Positions 6,676-16,600 of a DNA stretch of 55,123 nucleotides are shown piece after piece. Within the stretch, counting starts at the first letter, position 1. Every line of letters begins with the position of its first letter. Location of the stretch: NCBI GenBank assembly GCA_016235455.1, contig JACRKZ010000037.1, positions 1 to 55,123 on the forward strand, given 5' to 3'. A program made the translations under genes and the position numbers. The notes beneath the pieces are model-generated. The model was not told the origin of the DNA. It was given only the letters and a program-made list of their open reading frames with translations, and did not search any database. This stretch comes from Armatimonadota bacterium (GTDB taxonomy: Bacteria > Armatimonadota > UBA10988).

Positions 6676-9276
6676 ATGCGCAAGAAATGGCGGCGTTGGG
6701 CTCTGGCCAGCCTGGCCGGAGCGACGGCAATTGTGATGGGCGCCTGCGGCAGCGACACGGGCGGCCCGACGCGGACCCTAAGCGGCACGGTCAACGAAAC
6801 AGCCTTTGTGGTCGGACCCAATGAACGCGTCGCCTGCCGGGGCGACGTGACGGTGAACTGTGAGACGGCCGAGATCACCGGTCGGCTGTACAGCCAGGCC
6901 GGCGGCACCGCCGGCGCGGCGGGCGGCAACCTCGTCATCGCCGCCACTGGCACCATCTCGGTAACCGGCCAGATCGCGACCGGCGCCGGCGCCGCCGGTG
7001 CGGCTGGCGCGGCCGGCGGCCAGGGCGGCAACCTGCGCCTCTCCGCCACTCAAGGCATTACCCTCGGCGCGGCGGCAGGTCGACAGACCGGCGGGCCGCT
7101 CCTGCAGACGGGTTCCGGCGGCAACGGCAGCGCGTCGACCACCGGTCTCGGCGGAGGTGGTGGCGACGGCGGTGACCTGCTACTCCAGTGCCCCGGCGGC
7201 ACGCTGACCCTCCATGCCGCGGCCGGGCTGATCGCCCTGGGCAACGGCGGCAACGGCGGCAGCGGTGTGGGCCGAGTGACGGCCGATACCACGCGCACGG
7301 TGCTGGCGGGCGAGACCAACCGGGGAGGCGACAGCGGCAACGTGCTGGTCTCGGCTCAGGCCGTGGTCGGCGCTGAGACCGGCGAGGCCGCAGCCCCGGC
7401 GGATTCCGGTCTGACGGGCCCCGTGGGCATCATCTACCTGCCCGCCGGCACGCTGACGGGTGGCGTGGGCGGCAATGCCGGCGCCCTCGAAGTGTCCATG
7501 TCGGCGCCCGCGGCACGGCAGTCAGCTGAGAGCCCGGCACCGCGACAGCGAGAGCAGTCCCATCTGGTCTTCGATCGCGTCGGAGCACCCGGAGGCTGGG
7601 GCCTGCTAGAAGGTGGCGTGGGTGAGGATATCCGCCACACCTGGCCGTCGCCGTTGCCAGACGAAACGCCACTGGAGGCGGAGGAGCGGGACAACGGTAC
7701 CCCGGCGTTCGACGTGAACATCACGGGAGGTCGAGGAGCCGACAGCGGCACGAGGCTCAACCCCGACCTACCTGCCGGCAGCGAGGCCGCGCAGGTCATG
7801 GTGAACCTTGGTGGGGAGTACGCCGGCGGGCGCGGCGGCAATGTCGAAGCGCACGGCAAATGGGGCCGGCACGGCGCTCCGGGGACCAAAGCCGGCACGG
7901 GCGGCACCAACACGTCTCACGGCGGCGCGGGTGGCGATGTCTACCTGCCCGAGTTCCCCGAGGAGGGCCCGGCCACGCCTCGGCCCGGTCACGGCGGCTC
8001 GGCCATTGCGATCGGCGGCCCTGGCGGCCTGCCGGGCAACGGCTGCACGGTGTCTCCGCAGCTGCCAGGCGGCGATGGCGGTGACGGCGGCGACTGCCAC
8101 ACGTTCGGCGGCGATGGCGGCTGGACGAAGGGTATCGATGGCGCCGCGCGCGATGGCCAGCCGCGCGGCACCGGTGGCCTCGCCCAGGCGCAAGCCGGTA
8201 GCGCTCGCTTTGGCGGCGATGGGACCACGGCAGGACAGGCGGGCAGCAGAGGCACGGCCACCGCGGTCGTCGGCACCGGCGTGGCGCCGGGCGACCAGGC
8301 GCCGGAAGCGGTGGTCGAGCCCGGCAACACCGCCTTGCCCGGGAACCTGTGCGCCGGCGCCACCCGACAACGCCTGTTCCGCACGCTCCGTGGTGGCTTC
8401 AACTACGTGCGGCCCTGGACCGTGCTCACCGAGACGCTGGCGAGCTCGCGCCAGGCCGGAACGGCATTGGGCGGTGCCACCCACCCGATCAGCGTCTTCC
8501 CAGGGCAAAGCATGGCGCTCAACACGGCTCGCACGATCCTCTGGATCTCCAGCGCGGGCAAGCTGCGACGCTACAACGACCCGCTCACCGGCGGCGACCG
8601 AGCGCCGCTCTGGGAGTTGGACCCGCCGGCCTTCGTGAGCTACTCGTCGCTGGCCTATGCCAATTCGCGCGACACGCTGTACGCCTCGGTCGGCGGCCAT
8701 GTGGTGTACTGGCGTAGCGCGGCGGCCATGACCACCGCGCGCCAACCCGATGGCGACTGGGTCATCGACGGCACCTACTGCGACACGCTGTGCTACGACG
8801 ACTCCAACGACCGCATCTTCGCGCTGGGCAACAACGACCTGGTGGTCGTCAACTCGCCGAGCACCAAGACGGGCACCATCGCGGCCACCAGTCGGCTGCT
8901 CCTCTCGGCGGTGACCAGTGCGTCGTTCGCGAGTGCCCGTGGCCTGGCCTGCGACTCCGGCGGCAGCCTCTACTTCGGGGTTGCCAACCATGGCTCCGGT
9001 GACGCGCTGACCCACGAGGTCAGAGCGGTGCCGCTGCCACCGTGGCCCGCCACGCCCACCGTGCGCGTCATCGGTGGACTCGACGGCCAGGTCGAAGGGC
9101 TACTGGCCCTCTCGCGCGACGACATCCTGATGGTGGGCACGCGCGGCAGCAACTACGTGTACCGGAACGCCAGTCAGCGTGATACCGGCAACAGCGCGCC
9201 GTCGGCGACCTCCACCGGCACGCCCATCGGCTGGGTCGGCTGGACCGAGATCCAGGACGTGCCAGCCACGCGTTGA
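6676..9276 (+). CDS. Large Gly-rich (PGRS-like) lipoprotein
   Basis: This 866-residue protein has a lysine/arginine-rich start and the lipobox IVMGAC (Cys24). Residues of about 75-600 are rich in GG-x and GGxGG tracts resembling the glycine-rich repeat surface proteins of other bacteria. The last 250 residues change character to a non-repetitive, possibly propeller-like region (ARTILWISSAGKLRRY, NSRDTLYASVGGHVVYW). GGGAGG (6665-6670) sets the ATG at 6676; a frame open from 6583 is less likely. An 11-bp stem follows the stop. The molecular function is unknown; a surface role is inference. Similar Gly-rich proteins occur in many unrelated taxa through low complexity, so homology calls are risky. 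Confidence 0.85.
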   Translation: MRKKWRRWALASLAGATAIVMGACGSDTGGPTRTLSGTVNETAFVVGPNERVACRGDVTVNCETAEITGRLYSQAGGTAGAAGGNLVIAATGTISVTGQIATGAGAAGAAGAAGGQGGNLRLSATQGITLGAAAGRQTGGPLLQTGSGGNGSASTTGLGGGGGDGGDLLLQCPGGTLTLHAAAGLIALGNGGNGGSGVGRVTADTTRTVLAGETNRGGDSGNVLVSAQAVVGAETGEAAAPADSGLTGPVGIIYLPAGTLTGGVGGNAGALEVSMSAPAARQSAESPAPRQREQSHLVFDRVGAPGGWGLLEGGVGEDIRHTWPSPLPDETPLEAEERDNGTPAFDVNITGGRGADSGTRLNPDLPAGSEAAQVMVNLGGEYAGGRGGNVEAHGKWGRHGAPGTKAGTGGTNTSHGGAGGDVYLPEFPEEGPATPRPGHGGSAIAIGGPGGLPGNGCTVSPQLPGGDGGDGGDCHTFGGDGGWTKGIDGAARDGQPRGTGGLAQAQAGSARFGGDGTTAGQAGSRGTATAVVGTGVAPGDQAPEAVVEPGNTALPGNLCAGATRQRLFRTLRGGFNYVRPWTVLTETLASSRQAGTALGGATHPISVFPGQSMALNTARTILWISSAGKLRRYNDPLTGGDRAPLWELDPPAFVSYSSLAYANSRDTLYASVGGHVVYWRSAAAMTTARQPDGDWVIDGTYCDTLCYDDSNDRIFALGNNDLVVVNSPSTKTGTIAATSRLLLSAVTSASFASARGLACDSGGSLYFGVANHGSGDALTHEVRAVPLPPWPATPTVRVIGGLDGQVEGLLALSRDDILMVGTRGSNYVYRNASQRDTGNSAPSATSTGTPIGWVGWTEIQDVPATR

Positions 9277-9297
9277 CACCGAGCAGCGGAAGGAATC

Positions 9298-9327
9298 CCG
9301 AGGGCCACGGGCAACTGTGGCCCTCGG
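9298..9327 (+). promoter_or_regulatory. 11-bp hairpin abutting the ribosome binding site of the next gene
   Basis: CCGAGGGCCAC (9298-9308) is perfectly inverted at 9317-9327 with an 8-base loop. The 3' arm overlaps the GGAGA (9326-9330) that serves the GTG at 9337. It may be a terminator for the upstream lipoprotein gene without a T-run, or a fold that hides the ribosome binding site. Confidence 0.55.
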
Positions 9328-9336
9328 AGACCGCTT

Positions 9337-11220
9337 GTGAAGCACCTGGCACTGCTGGCGCTGTGGCTTGGCACGATGACGGTCGCCTCGGGGCAGGACC
9401 TCATGCCGACTCGCATCGCACCGCCTGACCGCGACGCGCGCCTTGCGCCGCCGCGCGACCTCAACACCGTTGTGCCACCGCCGACCTACGGCAGCCGAGC
9501 CGCCTGGCAACATCGCCGCGCCGACCTGCGCGAGCAGATCCTGTGTGCGGCCGGCCTGTCGCCCATGCCGCCGCGACCGGCCATCGCCGCCCACGTCTCG
9601 GGCCGGCTGGAGCGCGAGGGCTACAGCGTCGAGAAGGTCTGGTTCGAGACCCGGCCCGGCCTGGTGCTCGGCGGCAACCTCTACCGCCCGCTGGACGGCG
9701 TCCAGGGCCGTCGGCCCGCCATTCTCACGCCGCACGGTCACGCGGCGCGGGGCCGGCTGGCGCACGACGAACTGTTCGATGCGCCCGGCCGCTGCATCAA
9801 CTTGGCGCGTGCCGGGTTCGTCGTGTTCACCTACGACATGGTCGACTACAACGATACCGGCATGGGTCTGGGCCATCGCTCGTTCGGCATCGGCAGTCCC
9901 GTGCCGGCCCTCTACAGCATCTCCATGTTCGGGCTGCAGACCTGGAACAGCATCCGCGCGCTCGACTTCCTCGCGGCGCTGCCCGATGTCGACGCACAGC
10001 ACATCGGTGTCACCGGCGAGAGCGGCGGCGGCACGCAGACCTTCGTCCTCTGCGCCATCGATGACCGGCCGGCCGCCGCGGCGCCGGTGAACATGGTGTC
10101 GCTGCACATGCAGGGCGGCTGCCTCTGCGAGAATGCGCCCGGCCTGCGCCTTGACACCAACAATGTGGAGATCGCCGCGCTCTTCGCGCCCAAGCCGCTG
10201 CTGCTCGTGGCGGCCACCGGCGACTGGACCAAGGACACGCCGCGGCTCGAGGGGCCCGGCGTGCGCGCCGCCTACGCCTTGTACGGCGCCGAGGACAAGG
10301 TCGACTGGGTGCAGTACACCGCGCCGCACAACTACAACAAGTCCAGCCGGCAGGCGGTCTACGCCTGGTTCGCTCACTGGCTGCAGGGCAAGCCGCGCGT
10401 GCGCGAGATTGCCGAGCAGCCGTTCACCGTCGACAGCGATGCCGACCTGCGCGTGTTCTCCGCCAAGCCGGCCGAGCAGTCGACCGAGGCGGAGCTGACG
10501 CGCAGTCTCACCGCGGAGCGGCAGCCCGACCTGAGCCAGCCAGCCAGACTGGAGCCAGCGCTGCGGCACAGCCTGGGCATCGAGCCCGTGGCGCCGTCGG
10601 CGGTCGTGGTGGGCGGCACGGGCGACGCGCCCATCCTGGGGCGGGCCGACCGCGGCGACCGGGTCCAGACCACCTGGCGGCCTGGCCACACGGGCGTCGT
10701 GCTGCTGGGTGACGACCCGGCCCTGGCGGCTGCCTTGGCGGCGGCGGGCCGCGGCGTGATGACGGTCAAGCCGTTCGCCTTCGACTCGCCGCGCGACCGG
10801 GTCAAGGAGTTCTACACGGGCTACAACCGCACCGACCTGGCCTGTCGCGTGCAAGATGCGCTGACCGCCGTCGCCGCGCTGCGCGCACGCGGGCTGGAGC
10901 GGGTGGAACTGGTCGGCAGTGGCCGCGCCGGCTTGACGGCGCTGCTGGCCGCGGCCTGGGCCGGCGCCGATGCCGTCGTGTGCGATGTGGACGACCTGGA
11001 CACGGCGGACGACACCGCCTACACCACCGACCTGTGGCAGCCAGGGCTGCGCCTGGCGGGCGATCTGCGCACCGCGGCGCTCTTGGCCGCGGCCCACGGC
11101 CGCGTCACACTGCACAACAGCGCGCGTTTCCAGCCGGGAGTAGCCCGGCCGCCGTATGCGTTGGTGCCCCAGCGACTGGACGCGGACTCGATTGTCGCCA
11201 GGCTGAACGCCGTTCGGTGA
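9337..11220 (+). CDS. Secreted alpha/beta hydrolase (acetyl-xylan-esterase-like)
   Basis: The 627-residue product starts at GTG after CGGAGA and has a short signal peptide (KHLALLALWLGTMTVASGQ). The alpha/beta hydrolase core includes the elbow GESGGG with the likely nucleophile Ser229. Earlier blocks GLVLGGNLYRP and RRPAILTPHGHA are typical of the acetyl xylan esterase/dienelactone hydrolase group. The C-terminal third (from about residue 430) is a second, weaker hydrolase-like region (GHTGVVLLGDDPALAAALAAAG) without an obvious nucleophile elbow. It would act outside the cytoplasm, possibly on esterified polysaccharide; the substrate is inference. The downstream LptD-like gene is 50 bases away on the same strand. 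Confidence 0.85.
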   Translation: MKHLALLALWLGTMTVASGQDLMPTRIAPPDRDARLAPPRDLNTVVPPPTYGSRAAWQHRRADLREQILCAAGLSPMPPRPAIAAHVSGRLEREGYSVEKVWFETRPGLVLGGNLYRPLDGVQGRRPAILTPHGHAARGRLAHDELFDAPGRCINLARAGFVVFTYDMVDYNDTGMGLGHRSFGIGSPVPALYSISMFGLQTWNSIRALDFLAALPDVDAQHIGVTGESGGGTQTFVLCAIDDRPAAAAPVNMVSLHMQGGCLCENAPGLRLDTNNVEIAALFAPKPLLLVAATGDWTKDTPRLEGPGVRAAYALYGAEDKVDWVQYTAPHNYNKSSRQAVYAWFAHWLQGKPRVREIAEQPFTVDSDADLRVFSAKPAEQSTEAELTRSLTAERQPDLSQPARLEPALRHSLGIEPVAPSAVVVGGTGDAPILGRADRGDRVQTTWRPGHTGVVLLGDDPALAAALAAAGRGVMTVKPFAFDSPRDRVKEFYTGYNRTDLACRVQDALTAVAALRARGLERVELVGSGRAGLTALLAAAWAGADAVVCDVDDLDTADDTAYTTDLWQPGLRLAGDLRTAALLAAAHGRVTLHNSARFQPGVARPPYALVPQRLDADSIVARLNAVR

Positions 11221-11270
11221 AGAAGGCGGCGTGCGAATCTGTTGTAAACTGCGCGTCTGGAGAGCGGTCA

Positions 11271-13625
11271 ATGCGGCAGATCGGGTGGTTGGTGGCGGTC
11301 CTTGCCGCCGCGCTATCACCCCTTGTCGCGCAGACAGAGCCGCCAACCGACGCGCCCATTCGCGCGGCGGACCAGCCGCTGGGCCCGGCACAGCCACCGC
11401 AGCCACCAGCCCCGAACCCGTCCGCGGCTGCCCAGACCACCCCGTTGGGCAGCGGCCAGCTGAGCGTGGCGGCCAAGCGCGTCGGCTACGACCAGCGCCG
11501 CGGCCTCCTCACCGCCAAAGGCGGGGTGCGCGCCGACTACCAGGACATGCATATCCGCAGCGGCGAGCTGCGCGCCGATCTGCGCGGCAAGACCGTCGAA
11601 TTGCCGGGCGACTCGCAGTTGAGCACCGACGACGGCGTAACGCTCGACGCCACCGGCGTGAATGGCCAGTTCGAGGAGCGGCGCTACCATACCGGCCGCT
11701 TCCAGATGACCATCCCGCCCAAGGTGGCCGGGTATGGGCTGCAGGAGCCCATCACCATCAATGGCACCGGTTCCGACGTCCATCTCAGCACCTACTTCGG
11801 TGGGCAGGGCATCATCGCCACGAGTTGCCCGCCCAACGACCGCAAGTACTATCTCAAGGCGCATTCCATCGAACTGCGGCCTAATCGCAGCCTGACTCTG
11901 CGGCGCGCCAAGATCTTCCTGTTCGGTGTGCCCATCTTCGCCGTGGGCAAGCTGGTCATCCCGCTCAAGCCCTATCGCCGCCCCGACCACCTGCCCGAGT
12001 TCGGCCGCGACAGCGTCTACGGCTGGTATGCCAAGTACCGCTACGCCTACGACCTGGCCGAGCGCCAGGACGGCGACGTGATGGGCATGGTGACCGAGAA
12101 GCGCGGGCTGCTGTTTGGCGTGACCCACAACTTCGGCTATGGCAGCGGCACCTGGCTCGGCTCGGGCCGCGCCGAGGTGCTGTATGGCACGGGCCAGGGC
12201 GAGTTCACATTCCGCGGCAACATCAACCAGCGCTTCGGGCAGCAGCTGGCGCTGGTGGCCAACTACAACCTCAGCCGCAACTCGGGCTACTCGACCGCCA
12301 GCACGCAGAGCAACCTGACCGGCACGCTGACCCACCAGACCGATGTGACCACGACCACGATGAGCTACAACCAGTCGGGCACGCGGTCCGGCACGCTGAG
12401 CAGTTCCTACGGGCGGATCTCACTCAACCAGACCGTGCGGCTGGACCAGTTGTTCAACGCCGAACTGCTGGCCGACTACAACCGGCGCACCTATACCGGC
12501 CAGGCCACCGACGAGCAACTTGACACGCGCATGCGCTTCAGCGGCCAGTGGCGGCTGTTCGACTGGGAGCTACTCGACCAACGGCGCTTCGACCTGAGCG
12601 GCCAGCAAGGTACGGCCTCGGGCCAGACCACCGAGATCGTGCCGCAGGTGACGCTCAACACCGATTCCCGGCGGCTCCGGCCGCTAGGCTGGTGGGGCCT
12701 GCCCGACCTGCTGGACATGCGCTTCACCACCACCGTGGGCGAGTACCGAGAGCCGGTGACCGGCAGCACCTCGACCACCAAGACGCCGCAGGTGCTGCGC
12801 GTCAACTTCGATCTGAACGGCCAGCTGAGCGCCTGGCAGCTGGGCAGCCGCGCCATGTTCACCGCTGACGCGCGCTACAGCCAGAGCTTCTTCGATCAGC
12901 CCAACCCCGCGGCCAAGTACATCATCGCCTTCAACCCGGCCTTCTCGTACAAGCCGCTGCCCAACCAGCGCGTCGACATCCGCTATCGATTCCAGGAAGT
13001 GGCCGGCTACTCGCCGCTGCTGCGCTACGACTTCGCCCAGAAGATCAACGACATCGACCTCACCTGGAACTGGTTCGTGGCCGATCCCGTGCGGCCGCGG
13101 CTGGGCAAGATGGCGCTCACGCTCAACGGTGGCTACGACGTGCAGACCGGCCTCTATCGCGACCTGCGCCTGGGCATTCGGGCCAACCCCGTCGACGAGC
13201 TGATGATCGACCTCAACACCTCGTACAGTCTCGAGGGCCGCGGGTATGGCGACGCCGGCCTGCGCACCGTGCGCGGGCAGCTCATCTGGGATGGCGGCCG
13301 GCGCTGGCGGCAGGAGCTCGGCTTCACCTACGACCCGCGCAACGGCCTGTTCGGGCCCATCAACAGCCTGCTGCGCATCGAGCCCCTGCCCCGCGTCACG
13401 CTGCAGAATGCGCTGACCTGGGACGGCTACACCAAGCGCGTGACGTACAACGACATCCTGGTCAACTACGACATGGGCTGCGTGGGCCTCACCGGCTCCT
13501 ACCGCCAGCAGTCGTCCGAGTTCCGGCTCGACCTCAACATCGCCGCCTTCCGCGCGCTGGGCAGCCTGTTCGGCACTGGCCGCTACGGCCAGACCTTCAG
13601 CACGAGCCCAGGCCTGCAGTACTAA
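11271..13625 (+). CDS. LptD/OstA-like outer-membrane protein
   Basis: LptD inserts lipopolysaccharide into the outer membrane. This 784-residue protein has a signal peptide (to about residue 21), a Pro-rich linker, and an OstA-type N-terminal domain (GQLSVAAKRVGYDQ to about residue 200). A conserved LptD-like block follows (KAHSIELRP, LTLRRAKIFLFGVPIF), then about 550 residues of alternating beta-barrel pattern ending in an aromatic Tyr. GGAGA (11259-11263) sets the ATG at 11271; the longer frame from 10980 is antisense noise. The LptD-specific cysteine pairs are not evident, so a different lipid cargo is possible. The gene converges on carB. Confidence 0.8.
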   Translation: MRQIGWLVAVLAAALSPLVAQTEPPTDAPIRAADQPLGPAQPPQPPAPNPSAAAQTTPLGSGQLSVAAKRVGYDQRRGLLTAKGGVRADYQDMHIRSGELRADLRGKTVELPGDSQLSTDDGVTLDATGVNGQFEERRYHTGRFQMTIPPKVAGYGLQEPITINGTGSDVHLSTYFGGQGIIATSCPPNDRKYYLKAHSIELRPNRSLTLRRAKIFLFGVPIFAVGKLVIPLKPYRRPDHLPEFGRDSVYGWYAKYRYAYDLAERQDGDVMGMVTEKRGLLFGVTHNFGYGSGTWLGSGRAEVLYGTGQGEFTFRGNINQRFGQQLALVANYNLSRNSGYSTASTQSNLTGTLTHQTDVTTTTMSYNQSGTRSGTLSSSYGRISLNQTVRLDQLFNAELLADYNRRTYTGQATDEQLDTRMRFSGQWRLFDWELLDQRRFDLSGQQGTASGQTTEIVPQVTLNTDSRRLRPLGWWGLPDLLDMRFTTTVGEYREPVTGSTSTTKTPQVLRVNFDLNGQLSAWQLGSRAMFTADARYSQSFFDQPNPAAKYIIAFNPAFSYKPLPNQRVDIRYRFQEVAGYSPLLRYDFAQKINDIDLTWNWFVADPVRPRLGKMALTLNGGYDVQTGLYRDLRLGIRANPVDELMIDLNTSYSLEGRGYGDAGLRTVRGQLIWDGGRRWRQELGFTYDPRNGLFGPINSLLRIEPLPRVTLQNALTWDGYTKRVTYNDILVNYDMGCVGLTGSYRQQSSEFRLDLNIAAFRALGSLFGTGRYGQTFSTSPGLQY

Positions 13626-13629
13626 CGGC

Positions 13630-13676
13630 GGGGGGCCCCGGCCAGGCCGCTCGTGGCGACTCGGTCGGGGCCCCCC
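13630..13676. terminator. Bidirectional hairpin between converging genes
   Basis: GGGGGGCCCCG (13630-13640) is perfectly inverted at 13666-13676, and the stem extends three more pairs inward with one G-U. It sits 4 bases after the LptD-like stop and 9 bases before the carB stop. There is no T-run, so it may act as a barrier hairpin rather than a classical intrinsic terminator. Confidence 0.7.
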
Positions 13677-13685
13677 GGGCCGGCG

Positions 13686-16600
13686 CTACAGGTCGGCGTG
13701 ATAGGACTGCAGCGACCGCACGTCCGACCGACCCGCCGCCGCTGCCGCAATGCCTTCGGCCGCCGCCAGGGCGGCAGCCAGCGTGGTGATGTAGGGCACG
13801 CGCCGGCGGATGGCCGTCTTGCGGATGTAGGAGTCATCGACCAGCCCGCGGCGACCGATGGGTGTGTTGATGACCAAGTGGATCTCGCCGTTGGTGATGC
13901 CGTCGGTGATGTTCGGCCGGCCCTCGTGCTCCTTGAGGATGGGCTCACTGCCCACGCCGTGTTGGGCCAGGTACTCCGCCGTGCCACGCGTGGCGCGGAT
14001 GCGGAAGCCCAGGTCGGCGAAGCGCCGGCCGACCTCGGCCAGGCGGGCGTTCTTCTCGGCCGAGCTGATCAGCACGGTGCCGCTCAACGGCAAGGTGCCG
14101 CCGGCGCCTTCTTGCGCCTTGAAGAAGGCCAGTCCATACGAGTCGGCGAGGCCCAGCACCTCGCCGGTGGACCGCATCTCAGGTCCGAGCACCGGGTCGA
14201 CCTCGGGGAACATGGAGAACGGGAACACCGCCTCCTTGACGCCGAAGTGCGGCACCGTACCGAGCTTGATGTCCAGGTCGGCCAGCTTCCGGCCGAGCAT
14301 CAGCTCCGTGGCGATGCGCGCCATGGAGATGCCACAGACCTTGGAGACCAGCGGCACGGTGCGGCTGGCGCGCGGGTTGGCTTCCAGCACATAGACCACG
14401 TCGCCCGCGATGGCGTACTGCACATTGAGCAAGCCGATGACGCCCAGATCCAGGGCGATGCGGCGCGTGTAGTCACGGATGGTGGCCAGGTGCTGCTCGG
14501 CGATGCTGACCGGCGGGATGACGCACGCCGAGTCGCCCGAGTGGACCCCGGCCAGCTCGATGTGCTCCATGACCGCGGGCACCAGCGCGTCGGTGCCGTC
14601 ACACAGCGCGTCGGCCTCGGCCTCGACCGCGTCGTCGAGGAAGCGGTCGATGAGGATCGGCCGGTCGGGCGTGACATCCACGGCCGCGGCCACGTACTCA
14701 CGCAGCATCTCTTCGTCGAGCACGACCTCCATGCCGCGGCCGCCCAGCACGAACGACGGTCGAACCATCAGCGGGTAGCCGATGCGCGCCGCCACGGTCA
14801 GCGCCTCGGGCAGCGAGCTGGCCATGCCGGACTCCGGCATGGGGATGCCCAACGCCGCCATGCGCCCGCGGAACAGGTCACGGTCCTCGGCCAGGGCAAT
14901 GGTTGCCGGCGAGGTGCCGAGCACCTTCACGCCCGCCTCGGCGAGCTCCTGCGCGATGTTGAGCGGCGTCTGGCCGCCGAACTGCACGATCACGCCGCTG
15001 GGCCTCTCCTTGTCGTGGATGCTCAGCACGTCCTCGACCGTGAGCGGCTCGAAGTACAGCTTGTCCGACGTGTCATAGTCGGTGGACACCGTCTCCGGGT
15101 TGCAGTTGACCATGATGGTCTCGAGCCCGGCATCGCGTAGCGCGAAGGCGGCATGGACGCAGCAGTAGTCGAACTCGATGCCCTGCCCGATGCGATTCGG
15201 GCCACCGCCCAGGATCAGCACCTTCTCGTTGTCGCTCACCGCCACGGCGTCCGGCTGGTTGTAGGTCGAGTAGTAGTAGGCCGCGTCCTCGACGCCGCTC
15301 ACGGGCACCGGCTGCCAGGCTTCGACCACACCCAGCGCGATGCGCCGATCGCGCAGTGTCTTCTCGGGCACATCGAGTATCTTGGCCAGGTAGCGGTCGG
15401 CGAACCCGTCGCGTTTGGCCGCGATCAGCAGGTCGTCGGGCAGCTCACCACCCCGGTGCCGCAGCAGCTTCTCTTCCAGGTTGACCAGTTCGAGCATCTG
15501 CTCCAGGAACCACGGCTTGATGAACGTGAGCGCATACAACTCGTCGATGTCCGCGCCCTTGCGCAACGCCTCATAGAGAATGAACTGCCGCTCGGACGTG
15601 GGCTGACGCAGCAGGCTCATCAGCTCGTCGAGCGACTTCTCGTGGAAGTCCTTGGCGAAGCCCAGGCCGTAGCGCCCGTTCTCCAGCGAGCGAATGGCCT
15701 TCTGCATGGCCTCCTTGTAGTTGGCGCCGATGCTCATCACCTCGCCCACGGCGCGCATCTGCGTGCCCAGCACGTCGTGGCTGCCGCGGAACTTCTCAAA
15801 CGCCCATCGCGCGAACTTGATGACCACGTAGTTGCCCGACGGCGTGTACTTCTCCAGCGTGCCGTCACGCCAGTAGGGGATCTCGTCCAGCGTCAGCCCC
15901 GCCGCCAACTGCGAGGAGACGCGAGCGATCGGGAATCCCGTGGCCTTGGAGGCCAGCGCCGACGACCGCGACGTGCGCGGGTTGATCTCGATGACCACCA
16001 CCTCGCCCGTTTGTGGGTTGTGCGCGAACTGCACGTTGGTGCCGCCAATGACTTCGATGGCCTCGACGATGTCGTACGACCAGCGCTGCAGTTTGGCCTG
16101 CAGTGCCGGATCAATGGTCAGCATCGGCGCCGAGCAGTAGCTGTCGCCCGTGTGCACGCCCATGGCGTCGACATTCTCGATGAAGCAGACCGTGATGAGC
16201 TGGTTCTTGGCGTCGCGCACCACCTCCAGCTCCAGCTCCTCCCAGCCGAGCACCGACTGCTCGATGAGGACCTGGCCCACGATGGAGGCAGCCAGACCAC
16301 GCGCGGTGACCGTGCGCAGTTCGTCCAGGTTGTAGACCAGCCCGCCACCAGTGCCGCCCATGGTGTAGGCCGGCCGCACCACGACCGGGAAGCCCAGGTC
16401 GGCCGCGATGGCCTCGGCCTCCTCGATGGTGTAGGCCGGCGCGCTCTTGGGGATGGGGATGTTGAGCTTGTTCATCGTCTCCTTGAAGGCGATGCGGTCC
16501 TCACCCCGTTCGATGGCATCGGCCTGCACACCGATGATGCGCACGCCGTACTGGGCCAGAACACCGTTGCGACTGAGCTCCGCCGCCGCGTTGAGCCCGG

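Noticed and set aside
9100..11406. 768-residue open frame on the minus strand
   Set aside because: It is antisense to the secreted hydrolase, which has a signal peptide and nucleophile elbow; the translation shows no domain.
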